A stretch of DNA of 64,000 bases from Mycolicibacterium arabiense (lineage in GTDB: Bacteria > Actinomycetota > Actinomycetes > Mycobacteriales > Mycobacteriaceae): the NCBI RefSeq assembly GCF_010731815.2, contig NZ_AP022592.1, positions 62,001 to 126,000 of the forward strand, in the 5' to 3' direction. Of this stretch, positions 1 through 9,102 are shown one piece after another. The number at the start of each line of letters is the position of its first letter. Position 1 is the stretch's first letter. The position numbers and the translations under genes were made by a program. The notes under the pieces were generated by a model that was given only the letters and a program-made list of their open reading frames with translations, was not told where the DNA came from and searched no databases.

Positions 1-1077
1 CGACGCGAGCAACTGCGGGCAGGCTCCGACACCGTCATGGAACCGCCGCTGAGCATCCAGATCACCCGCGACCGCCTCGTCCCCAACGACGCCTACGAGC
101 GGATGCGCGTCATGGTCCGCGCCGTGATGGACGTCTATGCGATGGAGGAGACCAAGCGCCGTTTGGAAGCGACCCGCGACAAGCGCCGCGACAATCCCAG
201 CTCCCCGACCGACGCCCTCGCCGACGTCAGCACCGCAGTCGAGGAAGTCGCGGCCCACCTGCCCGAGCGGACCGTCCGCGAGATCACCGCCAAGGTCGAC
301 GCCGCCTCGCGCAGCGTGCGGGCGTTGCAGGAATCCACCCGTGAACACGCCGCCCTGCTGGGTGCCCTGGCGACCGCGGGCATCTCGGCGATGGCCTACA
401 GCCACGAACTGAGCCGACAGAGGATCGGTCTCGACGACGTCGTCGAGCGGCTGCGGTCCCTGCTCGACGACCTGCCCACCGAGCGGCACGACGACGCACG
501 CGTCGTCGTCGACGATCTCGACGCGTGGCTGCGCCGCGCCGCGGGTCTGCGCAAACTGCTTCAACCGGTGCTGGATGAGGAGACCCGCAAGGACGAGAAG
601 TCCCGCGGTGCGTTCAATGTGCTCAGGGGTGTCCGCGACAACGTCACGCCGGTCGCGCGTGGCATCACGATCGACCTGAGCGCAGTGCCCCGCGGGTTGA
701 TGCTGCCCGCGGCGAGTGCGGCGGCGTGGTGGGCGGTATTTCAGAACCTGTTCATCAACTCCTTCAACGCCTTGTTCAACGCCCACCAGCCCGCCATCGC
801 CGTCGACGGGGGCAGCGGCGACGACGGCCGGGAGTGGGTGCGCGTGCAGGACAACGGCGTCGGAGTGGGATCCGACCTCACCGAGGCCAACCGCTTCTTC
901 GAACCGTTCCGGCGCAAACTGAACCTGCCACCGGAGAGTGCGGCCCTGGGGTTGGGCGGCACCGGCCTGGGGTTGACCATCGTCAGGATGATCACCGAGG
1001 AAGTCGGTGCTCGGGCTGAATTCACCATCCCCACCGACGACTTCAGCACCGCCGTGACAATCAGTTGGGAACCATGA
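1..1077 (+). CDS. Sensor histidine kinase, GHKL ATPase C-terminus (5' partial)
   Basis: The reading frame is open from base 1, so the N-terminus, probably including the sensing region, lies outside the window. The first internal ATG is at 37. Counting from it, a helical region with a candidate phospho-acceptor H-box (AYSHELSRQ, His about residue 123) precedes a GHKL ATPase domain: an N-box (QNLFINSFNAL), a D/G1 box (DNGVGVG) and a G2 box (GGTGLGLTIVR). The protein should bind ATP, autophosphorylate and pass phosphate to a receiver. Its stop overlaps the ATG of the next gene, which encodes a receiver protein, so the two are very likely cognate partners. No membrane segment is seen in the visible part. 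The input signal is unknown. Confidence 0.85.
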   Translation, partial: RREQLRAGSDTVMEPPLSIQITRDRLVPNDAYERMRVMVRAVMDVYAMEETKRRLEATRDKRRDNPSSPTDALADVSTAVEEVAAHLPERTVREITAKVDAASRSVRALQESTREHAALLGALATAGISAMAYSHELSRQRIGLDDVVERLRSLLDDLPTERHDDARVVVDDLDAWLRRAAGLRKLLQPVLDEETRKDEKSRGAFNVLRGVRDNVTPVARGITIDLSAVPRGLMLPAASAAAWWAVFQNLFINSFNALFNAHQPAIAVDGGSGDDGREWVRVQDNGVGVGSDLTEANRFFEPFRRKLNLPPESAALGLGGTGLGLTIVRMITEEVGARAEFTIPTDDFSTAVTISWEP

Positions 1078-2321
1078 CGACCACCGACACCACCACCCCG
1101 ACGATCCTCATCTGCGACGACGACCCTCGCCGCGCCGCAGGATGGCGCGACAAGATTGCCGGCATCGCAGGCATCCGCTCGTTCGACTACGACGTCGTCG
1201 ACGGAGACGAACTCGTCACCGAGATCGAGGTCCTGAGTCGACGGCGCGACGCCGCCCGCGACACCGCTGACCCGTCGGATGCGCCGTCGAAGTTCGACAC
1301 CGCCGACATCGCGATCTTGGACTACGACCTCACCCCCGATGCCTCCATGAAGGAGGACTACCAGCGCGCCGACGACCAGTCCACGTTCGCCGACCTGCAG
1401 GACCGGCTGCGGGGCAACACCGGTGAGATGTTGGCCTATCTGGCCCGGTGCTACTCCGGGGTGGGATACCTGGTGGTCGTCAACCAGGGCGTAGCCGATG
1501 CGGCCTTCGACCTGACCCTGCAGCGCTTCGCGTCGTCGAAGGCCGACCTCAACGTCAGTGCCACCGAGCTGGTGTCTGCAGCGCTGTGGACCGGGCAGCC
1601 TGCAAGCGAGCGGTTCAACGCCTGGTCCTGGCCCAGCCTTCAGGACGCCGCGGAACTGTGGGAGCGCCGCCACGCCGCCATCACCCTGGACGGCAGGGTC
1701 TTCGAAACGCTCGGCCTCGATCCCGAACGCGACCGCCTGGCGCCACGCCAGATCGACGTGCTCACCGAATCCTTGAGCGACGTCACCCCGACCACGCCGG
1801 TGAACCTGAATAGCGTGATCTTCGAGGACCTCGTGTCGTCGTCCCTGGGGCTGCTGCCCAAGGACAAGCAACCCAATCCCGAACTGCGCCGCCGCATCGC
1901 CGCGGCGGCGGTGGGACGGTGGCTCGATCATTGGCTGCTCCCCGGGCAGAACGTATTCATCGACCGACCACACGTCGCGGCCACGTTCCCCTCGGCGCTG
2001 CCCGCCGACACCGCCGACGTCAACTGGAAGACACCCGACGCGCCGGCGGCCGCCCCCGCGCCGCTCGATGAGCTGGAGGTGGCGGCGCAGACCTTCCTGG
2101 AACGGCCCGCCTGGCGGTTGTCTCAAGTCCGCGAACTGGCCCGCCAACACGACATCCCCGACCGTGACGTGGAGATGGTGTTCTGCGAAGACGTGTCGGC
2201 GTTTCGTCCCTTCGACAAGGCATGGGAGGTCGACACCGACGTCCCCGGTCCGTTCAGTCGCCGCTACGTGCAGAAACTCGACGAAGTGCATTACTACCCG
2301 CTGACCCGCCTCTACCAGTAA
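1074..2321 (+). CDS. Receiver-domain protein with an unknown output domain
   Basis: The ATG at 1074 overlaps the upstream stop (ATGA), so I prefer it to the in-frame TTG at 1065. The N-terminal ~150 residues look like a response-regulator receiver: an acidic cluster (ILICDDDPRR), then a candidate phospho-acceptor Asp in AILDYDL. A long insertion separates the first strand from the acceptor. The remaining ~270 residues show no helix-turn-helix and match no output domain I know, so this is not an ordinary transcription factor. It may be an effector or adaptor switched by the kinase encoded just upstream. The receiver assignment is moderately sure; the output function is unknown. Confidence 0.75.
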   Translation: MTTTDTTTPTILICDDDPRRAAGWRDKIAGIAGIRSFDYDVVDGDELVTEIEVLSRRRDAARDTADPSDAPSKFDTADIAILDYDLTPDASMKEDYQRADDQSTFADLQDRLRGNTGEMLAYLARCYSGVGYLVVVNQGVADAAFDLTLQRFASSKADLNVSATELVSAALWTGQPASERFNAWSWPSLQDAAELWERRHAAITLDGRVFETLGLDPERDRLAPRQIDVLTESLSDVTPTTPVNLNSVIFEDLVSSSLGLLPKDKQPNPELRRRIAAAAVGRWLDHWLLPGQNVFIDRPHVAATFPSALPADTADVNWKTPDAPAAAPAPLDELEVAAQTFLERPAWRLSQVRELARQHDIPDRDVEMVFCEDVSAFRPFDKAWEVDTDVPGPFSRRYVQKLDEVHYYPLTRLYQ

Positions 2322-2328
2322 CCCCGCC

Positions 2329-3039
2329 GTGACTGCGAACAATCCGTCGCGTACCGCGCTCAGTGAGGTCGAACTGGTCGCCACCGCTTGGAACGATTTT
2401 CCGGGCACCGAACGGACCCCCACCGCCACCGAGGTCCGCATCGAGACCGAACGCGCCCGGTTCCCGACCTTTCAGACACAGCAAATCAGGTCATTCGCCA
2501 CCGGCACTCACGGCAAGTGGGACGACCGCGGATTCCTCACCCCGGCACCGGTCACCACCACCACGCCGCACCTGTACCCGGTGGTGTGGCCCCGGTTCTA
2601 CTGTGAGGATCAGAAACTGGAGATGATGGTGCGGGTGGCGATGTTCTGGTGGGACGGTGACGAGGTCCGCGCCGATGGATGGCGTTTCGAGACCGGCGAC
2701 CCCTACGACTCCCGCAAGGTCACTTACCGAGGTCACTACCGCCCGCACGTGCAACGCGTTCAGCGGTGGTGGCGAACCGGACCCGCCGGTTTCACCGCCG
2801 ACCTCTATGAAGCCGGCCGGCGAGCCCCCGACGCCGTGCCCGACCCCGAACCAGACGCCGCGCCGGTGGTGTCACCGTTCAGCGAGGTTCGTCCTGCCAT
2901 TCCGCTGCCGTCGAGCAGCCTGGCAGGTCTACTGCTGTGCGCGGCGATCGCGGTGCACGGAGCTAGGGCGGCCCAGGAGATTATGGAGGTGGCGGGGGCC
3001 AAGTTCGAATCCGAGTTCCGCAAGATGGCCTTTCCATAG
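2329..3039 (+). CDS. Hypothetical protein, third gene of the kinase-receiver operon
   Basis: It starts at a GTG 7 bases after the receiver gene, so it is probably cotranscribed. The 236-residue product has a Trp/Tyr/Arg-rich centre (for example MFWWDGDEVRADGWRF and VQRWWRTG), a Pro/Asp/Ala-rich linker near residues 160-190, and a C-terminal hydrophobic stretch (SSLAGLLLCAAIAV) followed by an amphipathic tail. The stretch could be one membrane segment or a buried helix. I do not recognise a family. Its place in the operon suggests a role in whatever the kinase and receiver control. Confidence 0.6.
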   Translation: MTANNPSRTALSEVELVATAWNDFPGTERTPTATEVRIETERARFPTFQTQQIRSFATGTHGKWDDRGFLTPAPVTTTTPHLYPVVWPRFYCEDQKLEMMVRVAMFWWDGDEVRADGWRFETGDPYDSRKVTYRGHYRPHVQRVQRWWRTGPAGFTADLYEAGRRAPDAVPDPEPDAAPVVSPFSEVRPAIPLPSSSLAGLLLCAAIAVHGARAAQEIMEVAGAKFESEFRKMAFP

Positions 3040-3280
3040 GGACCGACCGCCACCCCCGAAGCTTCGCAGTGCCCGCCCGGCGCTCAGACCTCACGCGGTG
3101 ATGCATCGCCCCCCCGAGGCGCGCGCTCGTTACCATCACCCGGTCACGCCGAACCAGGGAACCGCCTGCGCGGCAACCCGTCGTGCGCGTCGAACCCGTC
3201 GATGAAGGGCATGTCGAGACCACCTCGTCGTCCTCGTCGAACGGGCACCCGCAACCACGCGTGGCTGGCATACTTCGGCC

Positions 3281-5911
3281 ATGGCTCCAGACGTCGCCGG
3301 GGTGGGCGGCTCGGCCGCGGAGCGGCGACTGCGCATCATCACGGGCCAGAAGACCTACGCCAGCGATTACCGACCCAAGGATCTCGGGTGGCCCGAGCAC
3401 TGCGCCCACGCACTCCTGCTGCGGGCGAGCGTCGCCGGACGGGCGTACACCGGGATCGATCTCGGTCGCATCCGGCCCGACTTGCGGCCCGACCTGGTGA
3501 TCACCGCCACCGACCTGAGACCCCCGTTCCAGAACTTCATCTCCACGATGCCGATCGAACTGTTCGTCACCCCCGGTCAACCGATCGACTACGTGGGTCA
3601 GCCGATCGCGTTGCTGCTCTACGACGATTTCATGTGCTTCAGGCGGGCGGCCCAGGAGATCCGGGAAGACGCCGGTCCCATCGTCTATGCACCTCCACCG
3701 GCCGAGCCGGTGACGGTGACGACGATCGAGGAGGAATTGACGCAGTGGCGCAATCTCCGATGTGATAACGGCCCCAACGAAACTCACTATCTGCTCGACG
3801 TCGACCGAGACTACTCCCAGTGGACCCGAGGCCAACTCACACTCGCAAACGGGAAGTTTCAACGCGGCCAGCGGCCCGACCCGGACGCCGACCGGATGTT
3901 TCAGGAGATGTCCGCCGACGGGGACGGCCGGGCGGTGCAGACCACGACCTACACCCAGACGATCGATCCTGCGTTCCTCGAACCCGAGGCCGGTCTGGGG
4001 TGGCTCGATCCCGCCACCGCCACCCTGAATCTGGTGCTGGGCACGCAGTCCCCGTACAGCGACGTCACCGAAGTGCGGGCGGTCCTGGGAGCGTCGAATC
4101 CGAGGATCCGCGACATCCGCATCACGGCCAAGGACATGGGCGGCGGGTTCGGTGGACGCGACAAGTCGCCGTTCACGCTGTACCTCGCGGTGGCAGCCGC
4201 GTTCGCCGGTTCGCCGGTGCGGCTCGCGTTCGATCGTCGCGAACAGTTTCAGGGTGGTCTCAAGCGGCACGCCTCGGCGGTGCACTCCCACATCCGCGCC
4301 GCCGCGGACGGCACCCTGGATTCGATCCGCACCTTCACCGTCTTGCGAGGTGGTCCCGAGACCAACCTCAACGGGGCGGTCCTGTCGTTAGCGGCGTTGC
4401 ACGCGACGGGCCCCTACCGCGTTCGCCGCGCCGGATCGCATGCGGTAGTCGTGCAGCGACCCATACCGACCGTGGGCTCGATGCGCGGCTTCGGCATCCC
4501 GCAGGTGGCGTTCAACGTCGAAACCGCCATCGACCGGCTCGCCGTCCTCGAATTGGGGGAAGATCCCATCGCGTTCCGCAGTCGCAATGTCCTGCGCTCG
4601 GGTACCGACCGGGATCTCGCCGGCACGCCGTTGCGGTTTCACCTTCCGACCGCCGAGATCTGCGACGCGGCGCACGCGCATGAGCTGTGGCAGGGACGCC
4701 ACGACCTGAGGTGCGGTGAAGGCGTGTACCGCGGCGTCGGGTTCGCCTGCTGCATGGAGGCGTACGGCACCAGCAGCGACAGCGTGTACTGCGCGGTGCG
4801 GGTGACGGCCGACGGCGGGATCGAGGTGTGGTCGCAAACCCTCGACATGGGGCAAGGGGCCCGTCAGAGTCTGGAACTGGTAGCCACCGAGGAACTCGGC
4901 CGGCCCGCGCGGGCGGACCTCGGCATCACGGGCTGGTTCGAGAAGTTCGCCGGCCACCTCGCCACCCACCATGCGCACGACCCGACGTTCAAGAACTGGT
5001 CGCTGGTCCACGGCGCCAGCAGCGCCTCGAAGACGGCGTTCTTCCACGTTCACGCGCTGCGCGAAGCGTGCCGGGCCTTGCTCCGGCTGCGGCTACTCCC
5101 CGCCGCGCGGGTCATCCTCGGCGAGCCAGACCTCGCCGACGAGGAACTGCTGAGCTACTGGAGGAACGGGGAGGTCCAGCTGCCCGGCCGACCCAGCGTG
5201 CCGCTGGCAGACCTCGCCGCCCACGTGCACCAAAGCAACGCCGAGCCCGGAGTCATGGTTCACGGATACTTCAACAACGGCTGGTCGAGCGCACGCTTCA
5301 CCGTCGACGGCCACACCCTGGACCTGTGGGTCGACGGCTTGGCGTTCATCCGGGAACCCGGCGACGACATGACGATCCTCGCGCCCCAGGGTGATATACG
5401 CATGCCGCCGCTCGCACCTGGGGGATCGAAGATCCCGCGGTCGGTGTACGCCTCGGGTGCCCACCTCATCGGCGTCACCGTCGACACCCGGCGCGGCGCG
5501 ATCACCGTCACCGACGCAGTGACCTTCCTCGACGCGGGCGACGTCATCGCCCGCCCGGTCGTCGACGGACAAGTGGAAGGCGGGTTGGCGATGGGCATCG
5601 CGCACACCCTGTTCGAGGAGCTGCCGCCGGAGACCGGTGCCGGCCCGTTCGCGAACTTCGACCGCTACCGGCTTCCACGGTGGAACGACCTGCGCGCCAT
5701 CACCAGACAGACCGTCCCCGTGGAACTCGGTCCCGACGGGATACTCGGGCCTGACCAACCCAACGTGCGGCACAAGGGAATCGGAGAGGTGACGATGACC
5801 ACCGTGGCCCCCGCGATCGCCAACGCCGTTGCCCACGCCCTGGGCCACGTCGATGCCCGGTGCTGGCCGACGCGCACGCCGATCCGCGTCGCGGACCTGT
5901 CGCTGCCATGA
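3281..5911 (+). CDS. Molybdenum hydroxylase large subunit (xanthine dehydrogenase/aldehyde oxidase family)
   Basis: This 876-residue protein resembles the Moco-binding subunit of the xanthine dehydrogenase family. Residues 20-130 look like the aldehyde-oxidase a/b hammerhead domain. Further on are the family motifs GGGFGGRDK (about 287), RGFGIPQVAF and MGQGARQS, and near the C-terminus GIGEVTMT, whose Glu matches the catalytic base of the family. It should hydroxylate an N-heterocycle or aldehyde using water. The small [2Fe-2S] subunit follows with an ATGA overlap. No FAD subunit is nearby, as in isoquinoline oxidoreductase-type enzymes that pass electrons elsewhere. The substrate cannot be read from the sequence. 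No Tat signal is visible, so the site is probably cytoplasmic. Confidence 0.85.
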   Translation: MAPDVAGVGGSAAERRLRIITGQKTYASDYRPKDLGWPEHCAHALLLRASVAGRAYTGIDLGRIRPDLRPDLVITATDLRPPFQNFISTMPIELFVTPGQPIDYVGQPIALLLYDDFMCFRRAAQEIREDAGPIVYAPPPAEPVTVTTIEEELTQWRNLRCDNGPNETHYLLDVDRDYSQWTRGQLTLANGKFQRGQRPDPDADRMFQEMSADGDGRAVQTTTYTQTIDPAFLEPEAGLGWLDPATATLNLVLGTQSPYSDVTEVRAVLGASNPRIRDIRITAKDMGGGFGGRDKSPFTLYLAVAAAFAGSPVRLAFDRREQFQGGLKRHASAVHSHIRAAADGTLDSIRTFTVLRGGPETNLNGAVLSLAALHATGPYRVRRAGSHAVVVQRPIPTVGSMRGFGIPQVAFNVETAIDRLAVLELGEDPIAFRSRNVLRSGTDRDLAGTPLRFHLPTAEICDAAHAHELWQGRHDLRCGEGVYRGVGFACCMEAYGTSSDSVYCAVRVTADGGIEVWSQTLDMGQGARQSLELVATEELGRPARADLGITGWFEKFAGHLATHHAHDPTFKNWSLVHGASSASKTAFFHVHALREACRALLRLRLLPAARVILGEPDLADEELLSYWRNGEVQLPGRPSVPLADLAAHVHQSNAEPGVMVHGYFNNGWSSARFTVDGHTLDLWVDGLAFIREPGDDMTILAPQGDIRMPPLAPGGSKIPRSVYASGAHLIGVTVDTRRGAITVTDAVTFLDAGDVIARPVVDGQVEGGLAMGIAHTLFEELPPETGAGPFANFDRYRLPRWNDLRAITRQTVPVELGPDGILGPDQPNVRHKGIGEVTMTTVAPAIANAVAHALGHVDARCWPTRTPIRVADLSLP

Positions 5912-7665
5912 ACTACGAGCCGACCGTCGCCCTCGACATCATCGTCAACGGCGAACACCACCACGGGCGCCGCGTCGCCGCCGACATGACCCTGGTGCAC
6001 TTCCTGCACGAAGACCTGGGGCTGACCGGCACCAAGATCGGCTGCTCCATCGGCGAGTGCCGCGCGTGCACGGTAGCGGTGCAGGTGGAACCCGACGGGC
6101 CACCGGTCACCCGCCAGGCCTGCATGACCGGGATGCGCCACACCGCCGGGTGGAAGGTCACCACCATCGAAGGCCTCGGCGAACCCGACGAACTGAACCC
6201 CGTGCAGAAGGCGATCTTCACGCGCCAAGCCTTCCAATGCGGTTACTGCGCTGCCGGTTTCGCCGTCGCCGGGACCGTCGCCCTGGCCGGTGTCCGGCCC
6301 GGCGACGACGCCAAGGCCGTCGAGAGGCGCGTGGACGCCGTCCTCGGGCCGCACCTGTGCCGATGCACCGGCTACGGCCGATACCGCGACGCCATCCTCT
6401 CGGCTGCACCGTCGCAGGCAGCGGCACCCGAGGTCAGACTCTTCGCCTCACCACCGACCGGACTCAACGCCTCACCGGCGATGAGGCCATCCGCGGCACC
6501 GATAGCCCGACCCGTCATGCAAGCGCTGACCAAGGCCGACACCGACGAACTGGGCTACACACCCGTCTTCGACGACCCCACCCTGGAACTCGTCCGGCTC
6601 CTCCGCGACGGCGCCGAGATCGAACACTCCCTGCTCGTGCAATACCTCTACGCCGCCTTCTCGGTGAAACTCCCCGACTACGCCCAGCTGGCGGGATGGC
6701 CCAACCACCGCTACGGCGGGCGTCCCCTGCACGTCATCGGCGTGGCCATCGAGGAGATGACCCACCTCGACGTGGTGAACGAACTGCTCGTCGCACTGGG
6801 CGCCGCACCGCACCTGGGCAGACAGCAGTTCCCCTACGAAACCGACATCTACCCGTTCGACTTCACCCTGGAACCGCTGAACCTGCACAGCATCGCCAAG
6901 TATCTCTACGTTGAAGCGTCCACCACCGCCGTCGACCTCGACGCGCCACAGGACCCCGAGCACCGCGCGATGCTCGAACGCCTCTACGCCGCCCTCAACA
7001 GCACTGCACCCCACCACATGCGTCCCAACCAGGTCGGCAGCCTCTACCGAAAGGTGGTGCGGGTGTTGAAGCTGCTCGAACACCGCCACCCGAGCAGTCT
7101 GGACTACGACTACTGGGGTGCGCGCCTGGGCGTCGTGCTCGAAGAAGGCGAACACGAACACTTCGACTTCTTTCGCACACTGTTCGACGGAACCCATCCC
7201 GCCCTGCCCGCCGGTGGACCCGACATATGGGACCCCACCCACCCCGAGCACCCCGTCCTCGCCTTGAAACTGGAGTCCGGGCTACCGCGATCGGGCGAGC
7301 CCATCGTCGACGAGCTACTTCCCGCGATGCGCCACCTGTCCAACCTGCACTACTGGGCGGTGTGCATGCTGCTGGACCTGTCCTACCGCCACCGTGGGCG
7401 GTTCCACAGCGCGGCGCGTCGACACATGACCGGCCCGCTGCGCAGCCTGGGATCGGCGTTGGCCACCCACGGCCACGGCGTGCCGTTCGACGCGTTCGTC
7501 GCCGGCTACGCACCCGGACTGGACAGCCGACGCAACCTCGAACTCGCGGTGTCGATGCTGCAGCAGACCCTCATCGCCCAACAGCGCTACGCCCGCCACC
7601 TCCCGCCCGACTACGCCCACACCTGCGTCACCGAGACACTGTGGGAACTCAGTGACCTGTGCTGA
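5908..7665 (+). CDS. [2Fe-2S] hydroxylase subunit fused to a ferritin-like (VioB/RebD-type) domain
   Basis: The ATG at 5908 overlaps the stop of the large subunit. Residues 1-165 are a molybdenum-hydroxylase small subunit. Cys46, 51, 54 and 72 form the plant-ferredoxin cluster, and Cys111, 114, 151 and 153 (CGYC and CRC) form the second cluster. An Ala/Pro-rich linker (about 168-205) leads to a second domain of ~375 residues with EIEHSLLVQYLY, EEMTHLDVV and EEGEHEHFDFF. These Glu/His motifs match the ferritin-like domain of iminophenylpyruvate dimer synthase proteins (VioB, RebD). Small subunits of this family are normally ~160 residues, so the fusion is unusual. It predicts that the product of the Mo enzyme, or its electrons, meet a diiron or oxidative-coupling centre. 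Domain calls are firm; the joint function is inferred. Confidence 0.85.
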   Translation: MNYEPTVALDIIVNGEHHHGRRVAADMTLVHFLHEDLGLTGTKIGCSIGECRACTVAVQVEPDGPPVTRQACMTGMRHTAGWKVTTIEGLGEPDELNPVQKAIFTRQAFQCGYCAAGFAVAGTVALAGVRPGDDAKAVERRVDAVLGPHLCRCTGYGRYRDAILSAAPSQAAAPEVRLFASPPTGLNASPAMRPSAAPIARPVMQALTKADTDELGYTPVFDDPTLELVRLLRDGAEIEHSLLVQYLYAAFSVKLPDYAQLAGWPNHRYGGRPLHVIGVAIEEMTHLDVVNELLVALGAAPHLGRQQFPYETDIYPFDFTLEPLNLHSIAKYLYVEASTTAVDLDAPQDPEHRAMLERLYAALNSTAPHHMRPNQVGSLYRKVVRVLKLLEHRHPSSLDYDYWGARLGVVLEEGEHEHFDFFRTLFDGTHPALPAGGPDIWDPTHPEHPVLALKLESGLPRSGEPIVDELLPAMRHLSNLHYWAVCMLLDLSYRHRGRFHSAARRHMTGPLRSLGSALATHGHGVPFDAFVAGYAPGLDSRRNLELAVSMLQQTLIAQQRYARHLPPDYAHTCVTETLWELSDLC

Positions 7666-7856
7666 CGGCAACGACCTGCGCGCCGGTGGCGGCGGGCCGG
7701 TGAACCCGTCCGCGCCGCGAACGGCCGACGCGTCACCTTGCGCGTTTTCGGTCCGGCGGCGCGCTGGCTGACGTAGCGTCGCAGCACGGGATGACGACCG
7801 CCGCGCCGGTACGGGCACGTCGAGTGCCGGCGTCGCGCATAGGGGGACCACGCGCC

Positions 7857-9008
7857 ATGTCCAACATCTACGCAGGTATGCGCCGCACGTTCGGCCAGGA
7901 TGACGAGGGTCTACGACGATGCGCTCAGCGCCTGGTGGCACTGCGCGCCGGCCTGGGCGAGGTGCGCGACCTACGCACCGACGACTCACTGTTGCTGGCT
8001 ACGTGGAACATTCGCGACTTCGACAACAACAAGTTCAAGTTCGGGCCCCGCAAGAAGGAGTCCTACTACTACCTCGCCGAAATCATCGCCAGCTTCGACC
8101 TGGTGGCCATCCAGGAGGTCAGCCGTGACCTCGGGCCGCTGCGCGATCTGATGGACATCCTCGGTGGCGGCTGGGACTACATCGTCACCGACGCCACCGA
8201 GGGATCCGGCGGCAACAGCGGCGAACGGATGGCCTACGTGTTCGACACGCGAAAGGTGTTCTTCCGGAAAATCGCCGGCGAGGTGGTGCTTCCCGACGGG
8301 CAGGTCATCGTCTCCGCCGACGACGCCGAATTAGCCCCAGAGCGGGCGCCGATCGGCAACGGCCAGTTCGCCCGAACCCCCTTCCTGGTGGCCTTCCAGG
8401 CCGGGTGGTTCAAGTTCAGCCTGTGCACCGTCCACATCTACTACGGCTCGGAATCCGGTGAGGATCTCGCGCGCCGCTCCGAGGAGATCGGTCGGCTGGT
8501 GGGTTTCTTCGCCAAGCGTCAAGACGCCGAGGAACGCGCCGACAAGAAGGCGGCCAAGGCCCGCGGCGGTCGATTCGCCTCCGCGCAGACCGAGAACTAC
8601 ATCCTGCTCGGCGACTTCAACGTGGTCAGTCCCGAGCACGAGACGATGTCGGCGCTCAAGGCCAAGGGATTCGAGGTTCCCGACGCCATCGATGGTGCCG
8701 CCGTGCGGCGCGACGGCGAACACTTCTACGACCAGATCGCCGTGCGCGTGAAGGACGATCGTTTCACCGTCACCGGCGGCGGAATGATCCGCCCCTACGA
8801 GCACGTGTTCCGCGACGAGGACGCCGACATCTACGAATCCGATTGGCGGCCGGTCAAGGAACGCAACCTCGAACCCGGCGACGTCGAGGCCGACGACCTG
8901 TCGTTCTATCGGAAGTGGCGCACCTGGCAGATCTCGGATCACCGACCCCTGTGGGTGCGGATCACCACCGACTTCGCCGACGATTACCTCACCGACCTCG
9001 CCACCTGA
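7857..9008 (+). CDS. Endonuclease/exonuclease/phosphatase-fold protein
   Basis: The ATG at 7857 follows AGGGGGA at a good distance, so it is chosen over an in-frame ATG 66 bases upstream. The 383-residue product has the EEP fold motifs in order: ATWNIRDFD (metal-binding Asn), AIQEV (catalytic Glu), GERMAYVF, LLGDFNV (Asp/Asn) and ISDHRPLWV (final Asp-His pair). Such proteins cut phosphodiesters in DNA, RNA or small molecules with Mg2+. A Lys/Ala-rich insertion sits near residue 225. It lies 191 bases after the hydroxylase operon on the same strand and next to a PD-(D/E)XK-like gene. That neighbourhood hints at nucleic acid, but the substrate is unknown. Confidence 0.8.
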   Translation: MSNIYAGMRRTFGQDDEGLRRCAQRLVALRAGLGEVRDLRTDDSLLLATWNIRDFDNNKFKFGPRKKESYYYLAEIIASFDLVAIQEVSRDLGPLRDLMDILGGGWDYIVTDATEGSGGNSGERMAYVFDTRKVFFRKIAGEVVLPDGQVIVSADDAELAPERAPIGNGQFARTPFLVAFQAGWFKFSLCTVHIYYGSESGEDLARRSEEIGRLVGFFAKRQDAEERADKKAAKARGGRFASAQTENYILLGDFNVVSPEHETMSALKAKGFEVPDAIDGAAVRRDGEHFYDQIAVRVKDDRFTVTGGGMIRPYEHVFRDEDADIYESDWRPVKERNLEPGDVEADDLSFYRKWRTWQISDHRPLWVRITTDFADDYLTDLAT

Positions 9009-9102
9009 CGTGTTGGGTCCCGCTTCGGGAGGAACCGACGACGACCGCCCTACAACGTCTTCGAGACATTGCCCGTCGCGCATCGCGACGCACGGCGGTG
9101 CA

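Noticed and set aside
741..2441. Very long minus-strand open frame opposite the kinase and receiver genes
   Set aside because: It is the antisense of two well-supported genes, has low-complexity Gly/Arg/Val-rich composition typical of high-GC shadows, and has no domain.
2981..4291. 436-codon minus-strand frame opposite the molybdenum hydroxylase gene
   Set aside because: The opposite strand carries clear family motifs. This frame is His/Gly/Arg-rich shadow sequence.
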